This document shows positions 48,293 to 60,330 of a DNA stretch of 64,000 bases, in pieces. A program made the translations under genes and the position numbers. The notes beneath the pieces are model-generated. The model did not search any database. It was not told the DNA's origin and saw only the letters and a list, made by a program, of their open reading frames with translations. This DNA comes from Aspidiotus rigidus. Its lineage: Eukaryota > Arthropoda > Insecta > Hemiptera > Diaspididae. Numbering within the stretch: the first letter of the stretch is position 1; each line of letters opens with the position of its first letter. The stretch lies in the NCBI GenBank assembly GCA_035079385.1, contig JAVHKY010000004.1, positions 12,679,001 to 12,743,000 on the forward strand. Direction: 5' to 3'.

Positions 48293-50402
48293 CAGGGTGA
48301 GGCCAAAAGATGTTACCAGTTGAATGGGAGTTTGCGTTAAATCTGTCGTAGCGCAAAAACGCGAAACGTTAGATGTATACTTCAAATCTACGAAATTCGC
48401 ATCTCAATTTTATCTCGAATTTGCGTCAAATACAAAGTTTCTACGACTTTTCTGAGCCGAGTTATGTACCAAAAAGTGCCGAAATTTTGCTGCAGAGGTT
48501 CCTAAAGTGTTTAATTATCAAAAGAAAACATGATTCTGATTTAAAAAATTGCTTGATCTTTGAAATTCTGTACAATTCCGAAGTAAAATTTCGCGCTGTG
48601 TCTGAAAAAACAACCCAAATCACCCTACGAAGCTTCAAAATGGATGTACGGGTCTAAAGAGGGTCAAAATTCCCCCAAATAAAAAAATTGCGTGATCTTC
48701 AAAAATTTAGTAGAATTCTGAAATAAAATTTCGTGCTGAGTGCGAAAACATCACCCAAATCACCCTACGAAGCTTCAAAATGGATGTATGGGTCCAAAGA
48801 GGGTCAAAATTCCTCCAAGTTGGAAAATTGCTCTAACTTTCAAATTTAATCGATTAACTTGTGAAATCAAGGTTAGAGTGGAAAGAGTGCTCGAGTGATA
48901 ATTGAATAAGGCCCGCATATGATCATAGTGGGAGGAAGGTCGAAAACTCTCGTTGTTTCAGGCGATGGGGAGCGTGGTATCGTGAAGCTTATCTTCTGTT
49001 GCGAACTAGCGGAGAAAAATTGGCTATGGTGCCTCTAGCGATGGAAACGGGTAAGAGTGCAATCACTCTCGTTGTGCCAGCCGCGAGAGTGAATTCTTAG
49101 GGAAGACCGTCTTCCGTTTTGAACTCGCAGTAAGAAATTGGCTAGTCTCGGGGTGAATGGTTCCAAAACGGGAAATAAATCCCCAAATTAAAAAATTGCT
49201 CAAACATTCAAACTACCTAATTCCCAAGCAAAATTCAGCGTAGAGTCCGGAAAAATTTTAAAAAACTCTGGAAAGCAACAAAATGGGTCAATGGGCGCAA
49301 AAAAGGATCAAAATTTCCCCAAGGCGAAAAATTGTTCAGAATTTCAAACATCACTCAATTCTGGACAAAACAAGAATGATCACACTCTTGCCCGCTCTCA
49401 TCGATAGAGGCACTCTGGCTAATTTTTCATTGCGAGTTTACAACGGAAGACAAGCTTCTTGGTTCCATGCTTTCCCTCATCGTCTGAAACAACGAATCTT
49501 CCACCAGCTTCAATCATACTCAGGGCCTTAGTCGAACTAAGCTCAATTTCGCGAGGGAATCGAACAAAATATGAAAATTTGAGCGGTCTCTCAACTTGTG
49601 AATATGTGGAATCTCTTGGGACCCTTTCACTGAATTTGAAGCTTTGTTAGATAATATAGTTTTCGGGTCACTTTTCCGGACTCAGCGTGATATTTCACTA
49701 GTAAATTGTACAAAATTTTGATGATAGAGCAATTTTTTTGTTTGGGGAAATGTTGACCCTCTTTGGGGCCGTACATCCATTTTCAGGCTTCATAAGTTGA
49801 TTTGGGTGATTTTTTCGGACTCGACACGAAATTTTATTTCAGAATTCTACTAAATTTTTGAAGATCACGCAATTTTTTTATTTGGGGGAATTTTGACCCT
49901 CTTTGGGCCCATACATCCATTTTGAAGCTTCGTAGGGTGATTTAGGTGATTTTTTCGAACTCAGCGCAAAATTTTACTCAAGAATTGAATAAAATTAGCG
50001 ATTTTCCAACTTTGGGACATTTTGACCCATTTTGGGCTTATTAACCCATTTTTGTGCTTCGCATATTCTGTGACTATTTTTTTCGTTTTCCCCGAAAAAT
50101 TTCACTTCAGGAACAGTAATTTAATGATCGGAAGGTTCGAAATTCAGCTCAATACTTTAAATTAATTAATTTTCAAGTCCCATTTTGGGAACCCTGGCAA
50201 ATTGTTGAATTTTCGCCACATTTTGGTGCATAACTCGGCTCAGAGAAGACGTAGAAACTTCGTATTTGGCGCAAATTGAAGATAAAATTGAGATGCGAAT
50301 TTTGTAGATTTGAAGTATACATCTAACGTTGCGCGTTTTTGCGCTACGACAGATTTAACGCAAACTCGCATTTAAGTGGTAACATCTTTCGGTCTCACCC
50401 TG
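48293..50402. mobile_element. Foldback (long-TIR) element, copy 2
   Basis: At 2,110 bp this is the longest copy, with ends CAGGGTGAGGCCAAAAGATG and CATCTTTCGGTCTCACCCTG and TA on both sides. The left arm shows two 140-base subunits (the GGGTCAAAATTCC word at 48661 and 48801). The right arm shows them inverted (GACCC words at 49755, 49895 and 50024). The central region is collinear with copy 1 with few differences. No transposase frame is visible; the longest frames are the same short ones in both copies and look like chance. Confidence 0.87.
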
Positions 50403-50570
50403 TACAGCGCAAGTTCTTGATCTATTGTTCGATGGTCGAGATTATTCTTACTTATTTTCTTCATACATGGCACAGAGCTCGAAAGTCGTAATTTTCCAGG
50501 TCTCCATCCTGATTGGCTGAAATCAACCTCCTGATCTGTACAACTCGGTAATCGGACAACTTCCAAACCC
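50403..50570. repeat. 45-bp minisatellite remnant right of foldback copy 2
   Basis: GATCTATTGTTCGATGGTCGAG, CAGAGCTCGAAAGTCGTAATT and TTCCAGGTCTCCATCCTGATT continue the minisatellite beyond the insertion. Confidence 0.5.
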
Positions 50571-53500
50571 TTACCACAACTCAAAAATTTTACACGTCTC
50601 CTGGGTAGGTCAAATCTCCGCCCGCCAACAAACACAATTGCTGGACAGTGGACGCGTTTCCTCAACGATTTCTCGCACCATCAACAATTGTAATTTTTCT
50701 CTACATATTTTCAAGTGCCAGTAAATTGTTTTCAAGTATCAAAACCCAAGCTCCCCTGATTTATAAGACAGTATGGGAGTACTTGGAGGGTAAGGAAACC
50801 ACTCTGGAAGATTATTGCCGGGTTATCGTCTTGAGAAACTAGAAACTATATACTTTATAGGAAACATTACTGATGGATTCTTTCATCTCTCAATGACGTT
50901 TAGTTTCTCATACGTGGTCTGATATAGAATATTAAGAAACACGGCAACAATTAAAAATATCAATTGGTGAAATATTACAGCTGCAAACTACCCAGACCCA
51001 CTCACGATATTTATTCAACTTATAGGTACCTTGCTCTGATCGAACTCCTCATGAGAGGGTTTCTAGGAACCGGAAGCACTGTACATTTTTCAATTAGTTT
51101 CAAGTTCCGAAATTTCTTCCACAGTATAGTACTACTTGCATAAAACCATTTTTTTGTCAAAAAACTATATCGTAAAAATAGACAATACTCTTTTCATTGA
51201 CGAGTCAGCCTGAAGGAGGGATATCGAATTTTATGTCAAACAAAAGTTATGTACTACATATGCGGTAGGATGTATACCACGTATCCTAGGTCCTGTACAA
51301 TGTGTGACACACGAGGTTACCAGTTTTGTTGTAAACCACCTTTACCCCGAATACCGAAAACATGATAACGAACACACGTACAAAGGCTGGGTGCAATAAC
51401 GCGGTTTCGAGAAAAAAAAATATCGTAAACAAGGCGCATTCACGCGAAATCTCACCCTCTTGACAATCTTTTTATTTCTTGATCTCATTATCCTCCCCAT
51501 TTTACGTACTTTGCTCTCTTATAAAGGTAGGTACGATTTCAATGAACAATATCAAATTGTGTTCCTTCTCGTGTGTCCTGCGCTGAACCGCCCGACGACG
51601 TTAAGTCTTATTACTCGTTTCACCTTCAATTTATACTTCGCTTTTTCTCGTTCTCTCACTCTCTCTCTCTCTCTCGCACGCGCGCGATCTCATCGTGACG
51701 ACGTTAAATGTTAAAGAGCAGCATCCAGCAGCAATTGGCGGCATCTGTCATAATGGCATAAAGTCGACATTAATTTTAACCCAAACGATAACATCAACAC
51801 GAGGCTCGAAGACGTTTCCCTTAATTTCACGTACGTATACGGCATTTATTTATATTTTTCGTAGTATTTTTAAATCTTTCCACCCTTTTTATACCACGTA
51901 TATTATGGGTGTACGCGTGCATAATTTTTACGTAATTCTGGATTCCGTTTTACGGTTTAGAAATATGTATTCTCTCAACGAAGTGTACACACGCGCTCGT
52001 TATCTTTGATGCATGATCGTTATACAGCATAACTCGGTGTATGGGTACTGTTTTTAGGGAAAATATACCCGAAATACATATCGCGATGGAATAAAAATAA
52101 AGTCAGCTGCGACCGCTTGACTCGTACACGTCTCTCATTAAGACTAATTTGACTATAGTTCGTACTTCACAAGTATGTAAACTACGTACAGCCTCAGGCA
52201 TACTTACAATGAGTTCATCACTGCTTAAAAATAATCTTTCCTCATTTTTCCGAATTTCCAGAAGTTTGACTCTTCAGCAGAATCGAAGATTAGTGTTCTA
52301 GTTTTCAACGATGAGGAATTGAGTGTACGGTTAGCAGATTAGCTGAAGAATTGATCAAGTGCAGATACCTTTCGCCATCGATTAGGACCTGACAGCATAC
52401 ATAAAGATAGCGGTCTACAAAAAAAAAAATCGAAGAAAATACTCATTGAGCAGAAAGGAGTCTGCGAGTAACTTCGGTAGCTTCAAGAGCCAATCGCTTT
52501 CGATATTTGCTTTCTGTGTGTGGAGCAATTTATTTCGGTGCCTTCCTCAAAAGAATGATTACTCGCAGGTGAGTGGCAGAAGTCGGCTTCTTACATTTAT
52601 TTTCGCAGAACGCCTGGAGGTGCTTCTAATCAAAAACTGGCGACCTGATTCGCCAATATATTCAGCAGGACACCTGTACACTTCAATTTTCTCCTCTTTA
52701 GGAATGGGGTTTTCTACTCTACAAATTGCGTTGTACTTAGAGAAGAATTAATAGAAAACAGGCCAGAAACGAGGTTTAAGAAATTAGGAAATATGGGTCG
52801 AACATTTTTTATTTAGATACAGTAATCGTGCCCAGCTGAAATCTTCGAGTGGCAACAAGTGAGAGAGGTGGCTAAACTTACTCACCTCTTACGAATTAAA
52901 TTACTGAAATCATTTAGGAGTAATGTACTCAAAAGAGTAGCGAAATACAAAACTTTCGTTCATGCTTTGAAGGTGATCGTTCAACTGAAAATGCTCGGCG
53001 GCTGTATTTCATGTGGTTTTTGTATTTCGCTCCTCTTTTGAGCACATTACCCCCTTTAAATATGTACAAAATTCAAAAACGTTTCGATTCAATTACTGAA
53101 ATAAATCTCCACGCCATTGAACCGAGCAATGGTTTTTATAGTATCCATGTGTTCATCAAAAGCCACAGCGGTGGATCATAATACGTATTTTTAGTATGCT
53201 GCACATTTGTGTACAGGGGAGGGCGCAAAACGACGAATTATGGATCGTGGATCCAGTATATAATGGGAGCCACCAAGTATAGAAATGGTAGGATCGAAAC
53301 AACCAGCCATAGAGAAACTAGCTTAGAGGGATTGCAGTAGGACTATCTTTCCACTCCGATGAACCATATCCAGTGTCGACTGGAAATCGACTGAAGATTT
53401 ACCCCTTTCAAGGACGAATTGAATGTGCGTCGACGTCGGTATCAGGGTCGACTTTATTTAAACCCGTTAGTCAGGTCGATTTTGAATCGACTGCCCCAAA

Positions 53501-54221
53501 TTTCAAAACGACCTGACATTGCTCTGTTGCATCGATTATAACAATCGATTCACACTGCCAGTGCGAAGTTGAATGACGTACTTTTAAAACAACGATCATT
53601 GGAATGAGGTCATTTTAGCTCGCAAAAAGCAATGTTACAGGCCTCATTCTTCTGATCATTATTTTGTAGATACGTCAATTCAACTTTATAAGCTCAGTAA
53701 TGTAAGCTGGTCGACTCGCGTCGACCTCAAATTGATGTCGATCTGGAGCCGAGTCACCTCCTTAAAGCATTATATGTTTGTTCGCAGACAGAATGCGTAG
53801 TTATGATTTTATAATGAGGGTCGTTGAAAAGAGATATGAGGAACATTCATTCGCGAACGAACGACTCGCGAAAATTTTAGGGTGTTTAGCAAATTGACTC
53901 TGGCTATCAGCTAACGGCGACCCAGCCTCATTGGCTAGCTAAAGGCTAAAGAGCGAAAACAACAATATGGATATCATTTTACAGGTCTTTGACCAACTGT
54001 AGCGGATATCATGTTCAACTAAGGGAAAAATCGACAGAATAACCTGATTTTGACAAAGGCGGACAAAGGCAACACGGTAGTGGTAATGGAGAAGGAGGAC
54101 CACACCCAAAAAGTGGAGTCGTACATCGCAGTGAATGGATACCAAGAGCTGACAAAGGACCCAACAAAGAAATACCAAGATGACCTGAAAGCTGTGTTGA
54201 AACGGAACAATGTACCCGGGC

Positions 54222-54452
54222 CAGGGTGTCCACTTTTTCTCTGAAAGGGAATTCCCTGACTTTTCTAGGTTTTTCCAGACCATAATCTCCACTGAAAAAG
54301 AGGAAAAACTTTTTAGCTCGAACTTCTTTTGACGTATCTCAAAATTCCCTGACTTTGGGTAAAATTCCCAAAATTCCCTGATTTTTCCAGGTCTCACGAT
54401 ATTCCCGGACGTTTCCCTGACCTCCAGATTTTCCAGACAAGTGGACACCCTG
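54222..54452. mobile_element. CAGGGTGTCC-ended MITE nested in Penelope element 1
   Basis: A 231-bp element with ends CAGGGTGTCCACTT and AAGTGGACACCCTG. Its interior repeats ATTCCCTGACTTTT and TTTTTCCAGA words in both orientations. It interrupts the Penelope RT frame between LKRNN and APKLKGL. A target duplication is not clear. A decayed relative lies at about 1170-1475. Confidence 0.8.
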
Positions 54453-54695
54453 CGGCAATGGAAGGACGCTTGAGGTGAACCCGGTTGCACCGAAACTCAA
54501 GGGGCTTGTAAAACTCCACAAAGCATTCAATCACCATGCTACAAGATGGCGAAGATTGTAGCCACATTCCTGAAAGAAAACTACCAGTTTGCACCCAGAC
54601 GAAGTATCAGAAACTACGGAGAGCTGATTGAGCAACTGGACAAGTCGGAAATCAAGAGTAATGACAAGCTGATATCCTTTGATGTGACAAACATG

Positions 54696-55341
54696 TGTAA
54701 GAACGTGAACGTTCTTCACTGTCAGTCGCGTCACTCTCCTACTCACGGACAAAGTTCGGAGCTCCGACCATATAACGCTATTCCTCTCTCGTCCTGTTTA
54801 TCTTTCCGAGTGCAGTCAGCTGACCTGCCTTTCCTTCGGGAACTCGACTTTTTGATTCGATTCTGTGGAAACACAGCATCGCCAGATTTGTCAAGATTTT
54901 ACATCTTACAAATCGAATCAAAATAACTGAGTCTCCCGGTCTCCTGTAGATGAACGCTGTGAGACCACATCATGCAGTAAGCCGCATTAGCTGGGTACAC
55001 GGATACACTCCACTCCCCGTAGGTATACGGACCAAGTCCACTCCTGCGTGCGCAGTAAGCCTACACCATGCAGTAAGCCGTATCAAAAAAGTCTACTCCT
55101 TATCCTTTTCCTCTTAGCGGTAGAGATGTAAGAACGTGAACGTTCTTCACTGTCAGTCGCGTCACTCTCCTACTCACGGACAAAGTTCGGAGCTCCGACC
55201 ATATAACGCTATTCCTCTCTCGTCCTGTTTATCTTTCTGAGTGCAGTCAGCTGACCTGCCTTTCCTTCGGGAACTCGACTTTTTGATTCGATTCTGTGGA
55301 AACACAGCATCGCCAGATTTGTCAAGATTTTACATCTTACA
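54696..55341. mobile_element. TRIM: 646-bp miniature LTR retrotransposon
   Basis: Two 215-bp direct repeats (54696-54910 and 55127-55341) begin TGTAAGAACGTG and end CATCTTACA, the TG...CA form of LTRs. They differ at one position that I can find (TTTCCGAG versus TTTCTGAG). They flank 216 bp of non-coding DNA containing two CATGCAGTAAGCCG words. A 4-bp target duplication, CATG, lies at 54692-54695 and 55342-55345. Removing the element restores the Penelope RT reading frame across the target, which confirms the borders. No gag or pol is present, so it depends on another element. Confidence 0.92.
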
Positions 55342-56649
55342 CATGTTTGGTACCATACCGAAGGAGGAACTTCTCACTCTGCTCAAAAACAACAGATACC
55401 ATGGGAACCCCGATGGTCTGAAGTACGCCAACATAGTGGAAGAGATCTTGAGCCAAAACTACTGCCGCTTTATAAACAGGTTCTACAATAAGGAAAGGGG
55501 ACTTGCGATGGGATCACCGCTGTCACCAATACTGGCGAAGATATTCATGAATGATATGGAAAACAAGATATTGAAGAGCAGCAAATTCAGAAACTCGATC
55601 AAACACTGAGCCAGATATGTAGATAATATTCTAATTGTGTGGTCACGCACTGAGAGACAGGTGGATCTATTCCTTTCAGAAATGAACGCATAAATGAGAG
55701 CATCCAATTCACAGTGGAAAAAGGCAATGAGACCATCGACTATTTGGACCTTACACTCACACTAGAGAACACTAGGATAGAATACAAAATCTACAGGAAG
55801 CCGTCGCATATTACACCATCATCCCAAATGACTCCTACCACCACCCCAGGCACAAGTTAGCGGCAATCTAGAACTACTGCTATCGGGCAATTTCTGTTCT
55901 CAAGAACAATGAAGAGAAGAAGAAAGAGATTGAGATAGTAAAGCAGATCGCAGAAGCCAAGGGCTACCGCAGAGGCGTGATGGATGGAGTCTTTGGGAAA
56001 GTGGTAACAAAGAAAGGAACCCATCATGGCACAGTGAGAAAGTACTCAGGATCGATACCATACATAAGAAAGTACACAAACAAGGTGATAAAGGCGTTCA
56101 ATGGTTACGATGTAAATGTGGGTATCAAGAGTAACCAATCCATGGTGAAGAGAATCAGCAATGACTAGACGGAACAAAAGGACAAGGAAAGCTTGAGCGG
56201 AGTGTACGTGCGAGGGCATCTACATCGGTGAGACTGGTAGAAAGTTTGAGATCAGGAAAAAGCAGCACAAAAAGTCGAGGTAGAAAGAAGGTGGCAAGTC
56301 TCTGTTTGGGAAGCACTGTAACGAAGAACACGATAATGGAGAGGAAATATTTGAAGTCATACATGTAGAGAATCGCACCAAGAGGAAGAAAGCCTGCCTC
56401 TTGAACAATGTAATCACGTTTGACAGCGGAAAAATTATTCGGCCTGGTGATTGGCCGAGAGAAGAAGAACAGAACCAACCAATGAGACGGCAGGAAACCA
56501 GGTAGCCAATAGAAACGCAGCATTTAGGACGATAGATTAAACCAATCACTAAGCAGTATGTTGAACCAATCACAACACAGCATTGTTATAGCCAATAAAA
56601 TCACAGTGTTATACTATAAAAACTCATGGTTAAGGCCTTGTTCTTCAGT

Positions 56650-56700
56650 GTCGACACAACTGATGATGGGATAACCCCCGAAAGTGCTCTTGTAAAAGTA
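56650..56700 (+). other. Hammerhead-like core at the Penelope 3' end (speculative)
   Basis: CTGATGA (56660-56666), a possible small stem (GGG-ATAA-CCC), then CGAAA (GAAA at 56680-56683) resembles the core of hammerhead ribozymes, which are known in some Penelope-like elements. I could not complete stems I and III convincingly. Confidence 0.25.
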
Positions 56701-58959
56701 ATTAATAAAGTAGATTTGTACATTTGGAAAACCCTTTTTCAAAAATGTCTGGTCAAGAGAGAATAAAGTGTAAGACGTTAGCTGTAGAAGTAAAATAATA
56801 TTGGATAATAAACCTTAAAAGATATTTTTGTATGTATAATTTTTGGCGGTGACAAAGAAAAATGAAAAGAAAAAATGAACAATGATATCTTGAACAGAAA
56901 ATTCCTTATCAAAGAACTCAGTAGTAGCTGGTGGGCTGAGTCTTTATTTAAGACTTCTCTTGCAGTCCTTCAGCCGTCGAAAAGAATAAATAAAAAATAA
57001 ATGGGGCCACGAAAATGCTTTTTTCATCTGCAGGTTTGCTACCACCCTTGACCATAACAAAATGAGTAGATGGTATCCGCCCGACGTCGTCTTCTTTCCG
57101 ATCAAGAGCTTTTTAGTCTACCTCTTTTCAGTTGAAGGTCTTGCAAACGGTCTACCGAGCTGTCTACTTTCCGTTCAAAGCTTTTAAGCTTGTTTGTATG
57201 TATATCACCTGCACGCTGTGAAAGGAGAAGTCGTTCAAAACTTGCGGTATGTAGTAAAATTTAGTCGAGAGTGATTGTCGGGTGCTGATCGGGATGATTT
57301 GTTGACGGCAGTCTAAAAGTTGAGAGGGTGGTAGAGTTGAAGTGGTCTCTCTAGTATGTCCAACAGAAAGTTTATATGCTCCGTTTTACTGGTTGTGAAT
57401 GAACTTTGTTGCTTCATACCGAAGAATATTTCAATCGTCGAACCGGAATCTCTTTTTATATTTTTTCTTAATTACTCATCGCTGAAAACAAGCATAGATA
57501 GTACGGTGTCGCATTCGTTCATTCATTCATTTTCATTCATTTATTTGAGAAATCAAGTCTTCTCCAGTTCATATAATATTGATAGCAAGGCACCCATCAC
57601 GCTTGATTAGATTTTCCCTTATAGCACAAAAACCATGCATAACCAATTCAAATATCTAGTGTGAAATATGCAGTCGTGAGTAAGACAAGAGAAAGAAAGA
57701 AGGAGGTCTGGAGAGAAAAAGAGCGAGAGCCATTCTCTCGCGCCGAAGACTACGATTTTTTGAATGAATCAAACACATTGTAACCGGTAGCGGTCTATAA
57801 GTTATCAACGCTACGATACAGAAGAAAATGAAATACGAGAGGAAGAAAAAAGAGAGAAGAGAACAGTTGCCGTAAAATTATCCACTATTTGTCGCTCTCC
57901 CGCGCGAGTCCTCTTCTTTTCCGAGGTTACGATTATACAGTATTATTTATTGATGCATATCTACTTGTACTCTTGCTGGAAGATCCATCTATCAATCAGT
58001 CACCGTTTGATTATTATTCATCATCGAGCCGTCTGTTTCAGCGCTCGTATTCCTTCTCCGTTCTTCACGTTATTATCCTTCGATGGGGCTCTCTTCGCTC
58101 TGCTTGATTGAAACTTGTCTCGTAATGCTTTAATTTGGACACTTCCGGCGATGTTTCGCCGCACTCTAAAAAGTATACTGATATACACGCATTACATTCC
58201 CATTCAAATGATTCCCACCAACAACGTGCTCGGCTCATGTATATCAGAAAAATCGCTTTTCCGATCAATCGCGTTTTATCCTCGAGTAATGGTTATTAAT
58301 AACACGATTTTTCTTAATCGACGTCCCGCACTCCTCTCACCGCCTACACTTGTACAAACCACTGCGTTAAATGGATGGTCTATTGTTTTCCGCATCATTC
58401 TGAAGAAGACGCGGCACGATGAGGGAAGAAAAAGACAGTGCGGCGACAATATAATAACGCGGAATAATTGAGGAGAACTCCTCATGTATATCATGAAGAA
58501 TAGATTTTTTTTTCTTCGATTTCTTTCTAAAATATAATTTATAAGCCTTTAGAGCATTGAAATTGAATATTAATGAAGGAGACGTGATCTTTCGACTCGA
58601 GTTGGTGCATATTTTAAGGATTGTGTGAAATTTTGGTGGTCTGTCGGAAAACTTTAATCGAGGGTATAGCCGCGCGTTGAGCGAAGGTCGAATATGAAAA
58701 ACAACCAGAGGACACCGCGATACGTAATCGTTTCTGTTCGAGCGTTACAAATAGAAAATTTTAATGATCATTCATCATCGTAAGTTATCAGGTTGAAAAT
58801 CGTATATTCTAACTTGTTGCATTAGATTATCGTCCCTTTTGAATGTCTTGTCGAATGTAAGATGAAAACAAAGAGAAGCTATCGGAAGATATAGACAATC
58901 GTGTCGCGGACCTAGCTGTGAAGATCGGACCCGGTATTAATGGAAGGTGTGCTGAAATG

Positions 58960-60330
58960 ATCCGCTGTTCACCTCTTCCTAGTAGAAATGGGATGATGAA
59001 AAAGTCTCTGGATGAAGATCAGAGAGGAGGGGTTGAATCTTACTAGGCTGATTGTGGTGAGGGAGAAATCCTCAAATGTCACCAACCAATGTGGGGCTAA
59101 GAAAAATGCCCTATTCTTATAAAAAAATGTTACAAGCGTCATTAATGAGAGTAAGTTCATCATTGAAAATCTATCGGTGAGAACAGCTTTCTTTGCGCCC
59201 AATCTTGTAAACCCCCCCTCCTATGCGGGTTACCAAAGGTGCACAAAAAAGACACTCCGATGCGGCCTGCCGATGTCGTATCTTTAGTCTCCTCTCCTAG
59301 CTACTTTCTCGACATATTTCTGAATCGGTGGTCTAAGTTTCATGTTCAGTTTGAGTCTCCTCTTTTGGTCAAGAATTCGGCTTCCTTGGTTAAAGAACCC
59401 AAGGGTGTGAACCTCCTCCGGGGTCGACCCGTTGTTCTTTTGACATTGTCGATTCCAACGATGAAGAGATACAGGGATTCTTTGATTGTAGCCTCCAACT
59501 TTTGTAAATCTAACAAATCTTCCAAGTTTCCAGAAAAGGTAGGAATGCCTTTTGGTACTCCTCTGGCTTCCCTCATCGCGGAGGCATTCATGTCTAAATT
59601 TGAACTTATTTATCTTTTCTCCTAGGGCGAGGAGTCGTTAAGTCATGATTGGCGCAGGTATGGTACGTGGAATGATCCTCAAGATCTTCTCAAGCAATAC
59701 CCCTCCATAAAGACTCAATAAACTACTTGAATGGTTTCTTATAAATCTATAGGAAAGATACTTCAACCGATATGGAGTCTACGGGTTGTCATTTTGTCCT
59801 GTTTCCCACACGATTGCTACCATTGATAGGTTGATTTCTAGATTGACGCATATCCCTTTGAGTCAGTCTGCTTCCCACAAAGCATTGATGACCATGAGAC
59901 ACCTGGCTAGATCCCTGCCTCCCTGGTGAATTGGACGGTGGAGATAAGAAGCATTGTAGATTAGGCTCCCGTTTCTGGGCAAGTCTTCCCTCCTTTGGTT
60001 TCCGTCCAGTGTTCTATAATAATTACGCGGTCAAGTTTTGCTGGTTGAGAGGAGTAATGGATTGCAAGGGTATGTAAAGAGTGTAAATAGAAAGACTAGT
60101 CGTCAGCTTAAGAGGATAAGAAATTTAGGGAAAAAGAAAATATAGGAGAATCAGCCTTTGCGGACTATTTAATCCCCAGTGGTCCCAGTTTCAGGAAAAT
60201 TCATACTTTAGACGCAACACCCTCAAGCAGATCGAAATAATTCGCCATCAGAATAATGATGAGGTCGCTGTACTGAACAGGTACATTCATGATGAAAAAT
60301 TGATGAGTTAGTTCACGATTCACATGATGA
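58960..60330 (+). pseudogene. Penelope-like retroelement 2, heavily decayed
   Basis: Scattered plus-strand frames keep Penelope RT order: KKSLDEDQ (about 59000), HKKDTPMRPADVVSLVSSPS (59242 onwards, the HK-PMRPIVS box), SFDIV-type FDIVDSNDEEIQGFF (about 59440) and GMPFGTPLASLIAEAFMSKF (about 59544-59603, the GMPMGSPLSPLIAE box). Downstream, LKRIRNLGKKK and RHQNNDEVAVLNRYI could be remains of the C-terminal region, but a GIY-YIG core is not clear. Many stops and shifts are present. It is a different subfamily from element 1. Confidence 0.7.

Larger units (their letters stand above)
53940..56700 (+). pseudogene. Penelope-like retroelement 1 (RT and GIY-YIG), interrupted
   Basis: The plus strand carries a Penelope-like element. 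N-terminal RT: LTKADKGNTVVVMEKEDH (54050 onwards). The frame is cut by a MITE (54222-54452), resumes with APKLKGLVKLHKAF and PRRSIRNYGELIEQL, and reaches the SFDVTNM box (54680). It is cut again by the TRIM (54696-55341) and continues FGTIPKEELLTLLKNN and GLAMGSPLSPILAKIFMND (about 55495-55555). A stop follows KH at 55607. Further pieces are YLDLTLT-like and, at about 56212-56330, the GIY-YIG nuclease: IYIGETGRKFEIRKKQHK with KSLFGKHCNEEHDNG after it. Several stops (for example within the YVDN box region) and small deletions make it non-functional. The 5' part appears truncated. Confidence 0.85.
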
